From contig JBCCCR010000010.1 in assembly GCA_039033415.1 (NCBI GenBank), positions 1 through 64,000 of the forward strand: a stretch of DNA of 64,000 nucleotides, given 5' to 3'. The notes below the pieces were generated by a model. That model worked only from the letters and a program-made list of their open reading frames with translations. It did not search any database and was not told the origin of the DNA. Origin of the DNA: Pseudomonadota bacterium (GTDB taxonomy: Bacteria; Pseudomonadota; Gammaproteobacteria; Xanthomonadales; SZUA-38). The position numbers were made by a program, and so were the translations under genes. Below, in pieces: positions 46,387-53,667 of this stretch. Within the stretch, counting starts at the first letter, position 1, and every line of letters starts with the position of its first letter.

Positions 46387-46962
46387 TCAAAGCGTCGAAG
46401 CGAGCAGGTGAGCCGAACGGACCAGCTCCGAGTGAACGCCGGACGAGGCACCGACAGACGCCATCGTTTCCACATGAAAACACGCTGCGGCGATACCGTT
46501 GGCGACAGCGGCTCTTTGCTGGCTGGGAGCCTGGGGGTGAGCCCTCTCGACCTCATCGGCAATCCGGCCGATGAACTTATCGATCCATTCGCGAAGCTGC
46601 GTTGCCAGCCTGGGGCGCTCGGACGCCGCAAACCACAGCGCGTTGGTGATGCGAACCTCCTGCGGGTCGAAGTACTCCGGGTCGAACAGCCAGTCGATCA
46701 GAGTCTCAAGGCGATCGCTCTGCGGCAGTTCGTCAAAAAGCTCATCGACGCCCGCTGTGGCACTGTCGAGAAACCGATCCACAAACGCCGCCAGCAGGTC
46801 CTCTTTGTTGCCGACATTGTGTCGTATCAGCGCTCTCGCAAGGCCGGCGATCTCGGCGGTTTTTTCCAGTGTTGCCCCCTCCACGCCGTAGCGCGCCACG
46901 CACACACCGTAAGCGCTCAGAATCTCAGAACGTCTCGCCTCCTTGAGGCTGGGTCGCGCCAT
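46387..46962 (-). CDS. TetR/AcrR-family transcriptional regulator
   Basis: This 191-residue protein has an N-terminal helix-turn-helix (about 8-55; RRSEILSAYGVCVARYGVEGATLEKTAEIAGLARALIRHNVGNKEDLLAAF) and a C-terminal ligand-binding domain of the BetI-like type (about 70-190; LIDWLFDPEYFDPQEVRITNALWFAASERPRLATQLREWIDKF). It diverges from a fatty-acid-hydroxylase-type gene with 89 bp between the starts. That gap contains two copies of a 22-bp palindrome with TetR-operator geometry, so autoregulation and control of the neighbour are likely. Confidence 0.9.
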   Translation of the reverse strand: MARPSLKEARRSEILSAYGVCVARYGVEGATLEKTAEIAGLARALIRHNVGNKEDLLAAFVDRFLDSATAGVDELFDELPQSDRLETLIDWLFDPEYFDPQEVRITNALWFAASERPRLATQLREWIDKFIGRIADEVERAHPQAPSQQRAAVANGIAAACFHVETMASVGASSGVHSELVRSAHLLASTL

Positions 46963-46977
46963 TTCAGGATCACCTTT

Positions 46978-46999
46978 AAATTATCATTATTGACAATAT
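46978..46999. promoter_or_regulatory. Candidate TetR operator 1 (22-bp palindrome)
   Basis: AAATTATC (46978-46985), 6-bp spacer, then GACAATAT, two mismatches from the ideal GATAATTT. A TTGACA (46990-46995) overlaps it. It lies 16 bp upstream of the divergent TetR start. Confidence 0.55.
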
Positions 47000-47013
47000 A
47001 CATCAGTTCACGT

Positions 47014-47035
47014 AATTTATCGATTCTGATAATTT
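47014..47035. promoter_or_regulatory. Candidate TetR operator 2 (22-bp palindrome)
   Basis: AATTTATC (47014-47021), 6-bp spacer, then GATAATTT (47028-47035); one mismatch between arms. Same arm length and spacer as operator 1, centre-to-centre distance 36 bp. It ends 17 bp before the start of the hydroxylase gene. Confidence 0.6.
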
Positions 47036-47051
47036 ATTTTCTGGAGCAGAA

Positions 47052-47987
47052 GTGGAACATCTTTTTGCCCCGGTCAGCGTCGATTTGCTGACCCAACTGG
47101 AGGTTTGGCTGAGCGAGTGGTTTCTCGTCCTGTCGCTGCTATTCCTGGCGTTTGAATTCATGCGGTATGCGCTGAGAAAAAGCCTGAACGGACGACTGGC
47201 GGCGGACACCGCCACCAACTTTCTTACCACGGTCTTGTCTTACGGAATCACCTACCTGTTGCTCGGCGTGGTTTATCTGAGCGGCTACGCCTTTTTGCAC
47301 CAGTTTGCGCTGGTGGACATACCCATCACCTGGGCAACCGTTGCGCTGTGTATCGTGGTCGCCGACTTTGCCTACTACTGGGAGCACCGCTTTTCCCACC
47401 ACGTTGGGATCGCCTGGGCAACCCATACGGTCCACCACTCGTCGCCCCACTACAACCTGTCGGTGGCCTACCGGTTCGGTCCGATGGATGGTCTCTGGCC
47501 ACTGTTCTTTCACGCACCATTGGTGCTCTTGGGCTTCGATCCATTCCTGGTCTTTTTCTCGGAAGCCATGGTGCAGCTTTACCAGACGTTTCTGCATACC
47601 GAAACCATCAAGAAGCTGCCTAAACCCATCGAGGCGGTATTTAATACGCCGTCACACCACCGCGTGCACCACGGCTCCAACGCGGGCTACATGGACAAAA
47701 ACTACGGAGGAATTTTCATTTTCTGGGACCGCCTGTTCGGCACGTTCGCCGAGGAGCAAGAGAAAGTCGTCTTCGGCATCACGCAACCCATCAACTCGGT
47801 CAATCCGCTTGTGGTCTTCTTTCACGGCCTGACACGCCTGGCGGCCAAAGTTCGTGCGACGCCAGGGATAGGCGGCAAGCTTGCTGTGCTCTTCATGCCA
47901 CCCGACCACGAAACGGCCCCAAAAGCCGCGGCGCAGACTGTCGATACCCAAAGCGGGCCGCAAGCCCCGGCAGAAGTTCAAGGTTGA
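47052..47987 (+). CDS. Sterol desaturase / fatty acid hydroxylase family membrane enzyme
   Basis: This 311-residue protein begins at GTG with GGAG 5 bases upstream (MEHLFAPVSVDLLTQLEVWLSEW). Histidine clusters are HRFSHHVG (about 116), HTVHHSSPHYN (about 127) and HRVHHGSNAGYMDKNYGG (about 198), with four membrane segments. The family uses a non-haem di-iron centre and O2 to hydroxylate or desaturate lipids. It is related to the enzyme at 40505. The C-terminal tail is hydrophilic (KAAAQTVDTQSGPQAPAEVQG). A TetR regulator diverges from it, so induction by a lipid-like or other small molecule is plausible. Confidence 0.88.
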   Translation: MEHLFAPVSVDLLTQLEVWLSEWFLVLSLLFLAFEFMRYALRKSLNGRLAADTATNFLTTVLSYGITYLLLGVVYLSGYAFLHQFALVDIPITWATVALCIVVADFAYYWEHRFSHHVGIAWATHTVHHSSPHYNLSVAYRFGPMDGLWPLFFHAPLVLLGFDPFLVFFSEAMVQLYQTFLHTETIKKLPKPIEAVFNTPSHHRVHHGSNAGYMDKNYGGIFIFWDRLFGTFAEEQEKVVFGITQPINSVNPLVVFFHGLTRLAAKVRATPGIGGKLAVLFMPPDHETAPKAAAQTVDTQSGPQAPAEVQG

Positions 47988-48175
47988 CCAGAATCGCGAG
48001 TGAATTACGAACGCTTTGACCGCGGAGTCAATGCGTGATGCATGCACGGAAAAATTTCATGCTTATTTCGAGGAGTTGCCTTAATATCGTCGCGTTGGTG
48101 GATAACGGCGAGGCAACCCGCTTCGCCGGATGGAACCAAATGCGCGAGTCGGCTGATCTCATTGGCGCCAACCCC

Positions 48176-48192
48176 GGCGTCGCGCCGACGCC
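48176..48192 (+). promoter_or_regulatory. Hairpin just upstream of the RBS of the CSLREA-domain giant gene
   Basis: GGCGTCG (48176-48182) pairs perfectly with CGACGCC (48186-48192) around CGC. It ends 4-5 bases before the AGGGAGG site and TTG start, so it may tune translation. There is no terminator U tract. Confidence 0.45.
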
Positions 48193-48209
48193 GATAGGGA
48201 GGTCGCGTC

Positions 48210-51200
48210 TTGAAAATTTTGAAGCTCTCGGCGGCAGTGTCCGCCAGCCTAGCGGCCTTTACCGCGGAGGCGGCTACGATCAGCGTCACTTCGTCGAACG
48301 GCGGGACGGGCGCGGTTGGAGACTGCACGCTGAATGAAGCAATCGAGTCTGCCAATAACAACGTCGGTACCGATGGCTGCGTAGTTGATACCGGCGTCGA
48401 CGCGATCGACGCGACTGCCTTCGACATCAATCTGGACGGGAACAATAACGTTTCTGGCGACCTCATTGATCTCTCCGGCATCGCTGGTGCCACTGTCACA
48501 CTTACCGGTGCGCTGCCCACGATCGACAGCAATATCACGATCCAGGGCGCCGGGACGATTATCGATGGGAACAACAGCTTTCGCGTCTTAAGAGTCGGCA
48601 ACAGCAACGCTTTGGCAATCTCGTCGCTGACGCTCAGAAATGGAGCAGCCAACCGAGGGGGCGGACTCTACGGCGCCAATTTTTCCCAGCTTGCGGTTGA
48701 CCGCAGTACGATCACCGGCAACACCGTCACCATCGAAGGCGGCGGCATCCATGGGAGATTTCAGTCACGAGTTTCACTACGAAACTCAACGCTCTACGCA
48801 AATTCGGCGAACAATCGTGGCGGCGCAATCTCGGTCGCTGAGGAAAGCACGCTGAATCTCAGTCACGTAACGATCACCGGGAACAACGCAGGAACGATGA
48901 TGTCGGGTGGCAGCGGCGGCGGTATTTACAGCAGTTCCACGACCACCCTAACGGTTGATAACAGCATTCTCACTGGTAACACCGTCGTCTACGACAACAT
49001 CGACTGTACCGGCGCGGGCGTTCGAGGCTACTTCACCAACTCGATTGTAGGCACCTCACTGGCGTGCGACTTTCAGGGCGGCGTCGACGGCAACCTTTCG
49101 ATTGACCCCGAGCTTGGGACGCTCGCTGACAACGGCGGAGCAACCCAGACGATGAAGCCCCTAGTGGGTTCACCCGCTATTGACCTCGCCGAAGCGGTCA
49201 ACGGAAGCTGTGACGGCACCTCTATCGACCAGCGAGGGGGAGTCCGACCTCGCAACGGACGCTGTGACGTTGGCGCAGTCGAAACCGAGTTCCAGGTGGA
49301 CAACGCAATTGTTGTAAACACGCTGGCCGTCGATAACGACGGCACGTGTGGGGACGACGGCAGCGACGCTACGGAGGACTGTAGCCTGCGCGAAGCCATC
49401 ACGCTGGCCAAACTGGAAGACAGCCCTTCTTCCATTTCTTTTGCCGACGCAGCAACCCTGGGAATTGTCCCTGGCAACACGGCGCGCATGGAATTTACGG
49501 AGAACGACAACGCCGCATCCTCAGGCTCAAACGCGCTGCCGCGCTTCACGGGGGAGATTTCGGTGGACGGCCCAACCGACTTTAACCTGGTCCTCGATCC
49601 GGCAACGAGCTGCACCATCAACGGTGTAGCAGAAGCCGGCGAGCGCAGGCTCGGCATGGTGGATCTCGGCGCCAGCCTGACGATCAGCAATGTGACGGTG
49701 GAAGGCGGCTGCGCCGACGGGACCGGGACCGCCACCCTCGGCGGAGGCATGTTCGTCGACCTGGCCACCCTGATGGCAAGCAACGCCACCTTCTCCGGCA
49801 ACACGGCGGACTTTGGCGGCGGGATCTATGGATACAACTCAACGATCGCACTGACCGCCAGCACCATTTCGGGAAACAGCGCGACCTTTGGAGGTGGCGC
49901 TAGCAGTGAGGTGAGCTCAGTGCTCGACCTCGAGCGAAGTACGTTTTACGGCAACACGGCGGGAACCAGCGGCGGTGCCTTGTTTTGGCGCAACGGCGGC
50001 ACGGTGACGATTAACAACAGCACAATCGCTGGCAATACCAGCTCGACGGCTGGGGATGGACTCTATGCCGGGTCCGGCGTAACGCTCTCGCTGTCCGGCG
50101 CAATTGTGGCCAACGGCGGTAGCAACGGTGACTGTTTTACCAGCGGGGCTCCAACGGTTAACGTCACCGACAGCCTGCTCGAGGACGGATCGTGCGGCGT
50201 CACCAACGGCGTTGACGGGAATCTAATCGACAGCCCTCTGCTTGGCACGCTTCAAGACAATGGCGGGCCCACGCTAACGCTGCTCCCTCAGGGCGATTCG
50301 CCGGCAGTCGATAGCGTGACGTCGAGCAACGGAATGTGCGGCGGCGATTCGGCCGATCAGCGTGGCCTGACCAGACCGGTTGATGCCAACGGGCTGGGCG
50401 ACCCAGACTGCGACCTTGGTGCGGTCGAGGTGCTAAACGACCCGGTGACACCGCAAAACGACCCGTTCATCGTCAGTGAGGATTCCGCGATTGTCTCCGG
50501 CACCGATACCGACGGCCAAACCACGCCGGGCGACAGCAGCGATGACGGCGTGCTGGTGAACGACGATGCCACCGACGACGAGGACCAGGGAACAACGGTC
50601 ACAGGTTTCGCGGGAATTTCGGCAGGTCAGACGCTGAATCTGACCTCCGGCGCCAACGTGACCATCAACGCAGACGGCAGCTTCAATTTCGACGGGGCTG
50701 GACAGTACGAGGCGCTCGGCGACGGTGACAACGACGTTGAAGTGATCGAGTACACCGCCAGCGACGGCTTCTCCAGCGAGACAGGCTCCTTGATAGTCCG
50801 CGTTACGGGCGTCAACGATGCCCCAGCCGCGAGCGCCGGCGCTTTCAGCGTGGCCGAAGGAAGCCTTGCGAGCGCCACGTTTCCGGCGTCGGACGTAGAC
50901 CAGGGCGACTCGCTCTCGTTTAGCTTTGACAGTATCGACCTGCGCTTTACCGACAACACAAATGGAACCTTCTCCTTCGACGCAAGCGGTGCTGAGTTTG
51001 AGTCGCTCGGGGCTGGCGAGTCGACGGACGTCGTCATCGGATTCACCGCGACTGATGGGGCCAACGCCAGCGATACGGGCGCCATCACGATGTCCGTCAA
51101 CGGCATCAATGATGCACCCGTTGCCTCGCCGGTGGCCGAACTTGCCGCCAACGAAGACGGACCGAATAACGGCAGCTTTAACGCCACAGACGTTGACGAC

Positions 51201-53321
51201 ACGGTGCTAGGCTACACCGTCACAACGCAGCCGGCCCAGGGTATCGTTACTCCGACTGGACCCGGCGCCACGTTTAGCTTTGACCCGCAGGGACAGTTTG
51301 AATCCCTGGATACCGGCGAGGACCAGCTGGTTACCTACACCTACCGTGTCGAAGACCCCGACGGACTGTCCGATACTGCCGACGGTACGGTTCGCGTCGC
51401 CGGGGCAAACGACGCGCCGGTCGCCGGTGACGATAGCTACGGCGCCGAGAGAAACCAGCCCCTGCTGGTCGACGCCGCTTCGGGCCTCCTGGCCAACGAT
51501 ACGGATATCGATACCAGCGATGCGACCAGCCTCGCGGTGCTGCCGGCCACCGTGGTCAACACGGGCGGCATCGGCGGGTCACTGACGGCCAGCGCCGATG
51601 GATCTTTCGCCTATACACCGCCAACTGATACCGCAGGCGAGGACCGATTTGGCTACGAAGTCAGCGATGGAAATGAGCAGACCTCCGGCGAGGTTACAAT
51701 CCGCGTCGGCCTCGACAACCTTCCACCTCAGGCGGTTGACGACACATTCTCTCTAGACGAAAACGGATCGTTGAGCGTCCCGGCACCAGGCGTGCTCGAT
51801 AACGATTCGGACCCGGAAACCAATCCGCTGACCGTCACCTCAACCGGTACGTTTTCCGCTCAGGGTATTGGCGGTACGGTCTTGCTGCAGGCTGACGGCA
51901 GCGTCGACTACACGCCGCCGCCGGCCACGGTCGGGCAGGCCACACTGCTTTACACCATCACCGACGGATTTGGCGGCGAAGCCTCGGCGATCGCCACCTT
52001 CAACGTCAATAATGTTGACGACGCGCCCAACGCGGTCGACGACCTGCTGGCGCCAATTGCCGAGGACTCGGGAACGGTGACGATTCCGTTCTCAACCCTA
52101 CTGACAAATGACGATGCGGGCGCCGGAGATTCTGGCGACAGCATAGAGATCGTCAGCGTGCAGAGTCTGCAGGGCGGGCAGACAACGCTCCAGGCAGGCG
52201 CCGTCGAGTTTGCGCCTGAAAACAATTTTTTTGGCGATGCGAGTTTTAGCTACACCATTGAAGACGACGCCGGAGCGCAAGCCAACGCGACGGTAACCAT
52301 CCCCGTGACGGGCATCAATGACCCGCCGTCATTTTCGGCGGCGGGCGATCAGAATTTTGCCCCGGGGGCTTCGGGCGTTCGGACCATCGACGCTTTTGTC
52401 ACCGACATCAGCCCCGGCATGGGCGAAGACGATCAGGACATCATCCGTTTATCCGTCGAGGAAACCAGCGATCCCGGCGGCGTTGTTCAGGCCGCCAGCC
52501 TGGATGCTAGCGGACGTTTAGAACTGGTCCTGTCCGGAGCCAGCGGCACCGCCGAACTCCAGGCCGTGCTTCAGGACAGCGGCGGGACGGCAAACGGCGG
52601 TGCCGATACGTCCGAGCCGAGAGGATTCCGGGTCACCGTTGGCAACGGCGCTGACCTGATCATTCGCAAAACCACTTTTCAGACCAACGTGGCTGCCGGT
52701 GACGCGCTCGACTACGTGATCACTGTCAGCAATGAAGGGCCTGCAGACGTTGTCGGCGCTCGGGTTGCTGACCAACTTCCACCAGAGGTCATCAACGCCG
52801 AATGGGCCTGCGTTGCTGACGGCCAGGCGACCTGCAACTCGGCTGGCACCGGGTCGATCGATGAAAGCATCAACCTGGCCCAGGGGAGCAGCGTCACTTT
52901 CCTCTTGATGGCCGAGGTAGCGCAAGGGGAAAACTCAGGCTCCATCGAAAATACGGCAACGGTGGTTGCACCCGCTGGGACCCCAGACTTCGATCTTTCC
53001 AGCAACAGCGCTACCGCGAGCACCGCTGGCCCCGTCATTTTTCAGGACGGGTTTGAAGCTCCTATGACGGCCAAGCGGTTTAGCTCACGTCGCTCAGTGA
53101 TCATGCAGAGCGAGATTCGAGCGCGGCTTGGCGAACACGGCGCCGGTAGGGCCGTCTTTTTTGCCCGAGACCCGGGTTCAACTACCCTGGCGCTGGTGGT
53201 CGCACATGCGAGGCTAAGAGACGGAGAGCTGGAGGTCCGCCTGAGCCGCCTAGAAGGCGATACCTGGACGCTCGGTAGCTGGTCTGCAGTCACCCAGGAG
53301 CTTCTCTACCTCGAGTGGTAG
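48210..53321 (+). CDS. Giant secreted protein with CSLREA, cadherin-like repeats, DUF11 and internal GFE motif
   Basis: A 1703-residue protein that starts at TTG, 7-8 bases after AGGGAGGT, on the signal peptide MKILKLSAAVSASLAAFTAEAA. The N-terminal half has two parallel-beta-helix (CSLREA/choice-of-anchor Q) modules, marked by GDCTLNEAIESANNN, EDCSLREAITLAK, LGTLADNGGATQTMKPLVGSPAIDLA and LGTLQDNGGPTLTLLPQGDSPAVD. About eight cadherin-like repeats follow from residue 770 (VNDAPAASAG..., GINDAPVASPV..., ANDAPVAGDDSYGAE...). Then comes a DUF11 domain (about 1480-1600; LIIRKTTFQTNVAAGDALDYVI). The motif VIFQDGFE (near 1609-1616) is not terminal: 87 further residues follow, starting APMTAKRFSSRR. 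Function inferred as surface or matrix protein. Confidence 0.85.
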   Translation: MKILKLSAAVSASLAAFTAEAATISVTSSNGGTGAVGDCTLNEAIESANNNVGTDGCVVDTGVDAIDATAFDINLDGNNNVSGDLIDLSGIAGATVTLTGALPTIDSNITIQGAGTIIDGNNSFRVLRVGNSNALAISSLTLRNGAANRGGGLYGANFSQLAVDRSTITGNTVTIEGGGIHGRFQSRVSLRNSTLYANSANNRGGAISVAEESTLNLSHVTITGNNAGTMMSGGSGGGIYSSSTTTLTVDNSILTGNTVVYDNIDCTGAGVRGYFTNSIVGTSLACDFQGGVDGNLSIDPELGTLADNGGATQTMKPLVGSPAIDLAEAVNGSCDGTSIDQRGGVRPRNGRCDVGAVETEFQVDNAIVVNTLAVDNDGTCGDDGSDATEDCSLREAITLAKLEDSPSSISFADAATLGIVPGNTARMEFTENDNAASSGSNALPRFTGEISVDGPTDFNLVLDPATSCTINGVAEAGERRLGMVDLGASLTISNVTVEGGCADGTGTATLGGGMFVDLATLMASNATFSGNTADFGGGIYGYNSTIALTASTISGNSATFGGGASSEVSSVLDLERSTFYGNTAGTSGGALFWRNGGTVTINNSTIAGNTSSTAGDGLYAGSGVTLSLSGAIVANGGSNGDCFTSGAPTVNVTDSLLEDGSCGVTNGVDGNLIDSPLLGTLQDNGGPTLTLLPQGDSPAVDSVTSSNGMCGGDSADQRGLTRPVDANGLGDPDCDLGAVEVLNDPVTPQNDPFIVSEDSAIVSGTDTDGQTTPGDSSDDGVLVNDDATDDEDQGTTVTGFAGISAGQTLNLTSGANVTINADGSFNFDGAGQYEALGDGDNDVEVIEYTASDGFSSETGSLIVRVTGVNDAPAASAGAFSVAEGSLASATFPASDVDQGDSLSFSFDSIDLRFTDNTNGTFSFDASGAEFESLGAGESTDVVIGFTATDGANASDTGAITMSVNGINDAPVASPVAELAANEDGPNNGSFNATDVDDTVLGYTVTTQPAQGIVTPTGPGATFSFDPQGQFESLDTGEDQLVTYTYRVEDPDGLSDTADGTVRVAGANDAPVAGDDSYGAERNQPLLVDAASGLLANDTDIDTSDATSLAVLPATVVNTGGIGGSLTASADGSFAYTPPTDTAGEDRFGYEVSDGNEQTSGEVTIRVGLDNLPPQAVDDTFSLDENGSLSVPAPGVLDNDSDPETNPLTVTSTGTFSAQGIGGTVLLQADGSVDYTPPPATVGQATLLYTITDGFGGEASAIATFNVNNVDDAPNAVDDLLAPIAEDSGTVTIPFSTLLTNDDAGAGDSGDSIEIVSVQSLQGGQTTLQAGAVEFAPENNFFGDASFSYTIEDDAGAQANATVTIPVTGINDPPSFSAAGDQNFAPGASGVRTIDAFVTDISPGMGEDDQDIIRLSVEETSDPGGVVQAASLDASGRLELVLSGASGTAELQAVLQDSGGTANGGADTSEPRGFRVTVGNGADLIIRKTTFQTNVAAGDALDYVITVSNEGPADVVGARVADQLPPEVINAEWACVADGQATCNSAGTGSIDESINLAQGSSVTFLLMAEVAQGENSGSIENTATVVAPAGTPDFDLSSNSATASTAGPVIFQDGFEAPMTAKRFSSRRSVIMQSEIRARLGEHGAGRAVFFARDPGSTTLALVVAHARLRDGELEVRLSRLEGDTWTLGSWSAVTQELLYLEW

Positions 53322-53420
53322 TACAGGCATTAAGCGTGTGCTCCCGCCACGCCGCTCAGAAAGCAGCAGGCTGACTAGACTTCGTCGACGCCAACTGACT
53401 TCTGGGCTCAATGAGTTTGG

Positions 53421-53656
53421 ATGCTCTCACGACATTCGCTGGCCGACCCGGTGGGTCTCGAGACACCCGAGTACTACGCGTCGGGTACAGAAGCGATCCA
53501 AACGCTGCAGGCAATGCGTGCCGGTCTCGATCCGTAAGGCCTGGAGCTCTTCATCCGGAATAATATCGACAGGGAATCGCTATCCAGTTCTACCCAGGCA
53601 CTGAGTCTGATCCTCTCCACCGTCGAAAAGCGACCCGCCAAAGCACGGATTCACTG
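53421..53656 (+). pseudogene. Possible remnant of a small DUF3310-like gene
   Basis: The frame from ATG 53421 reads MLSRHSLADPVGLETPEYYASGTEAI...; an in-frame TAA comes after 38 codons and the frame then stays open to 53656. The block ETPEYYASGTEAIQTLQAM followed by GLELFIRNNID loosely resembles DUF3310 (phage-associated small proteins with an HY...GGIEAID...GNxIKY pattern). With a stop codon and weak similarity it is at best a decayed gene. Confidence is low. Confidence 0.2.
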
Positions 53657-53667
53657 AACGGCGTACG

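Noticed and set aside
47988-48209. Possible c-di-GMP or other riboswitch before the CSLREA-domain gene
   Set aside because: Some GGCAACCC-like wording is present, but conserved elements of known classes (for example GACGCAAAGC) are missing; only simple hairpins are supported.
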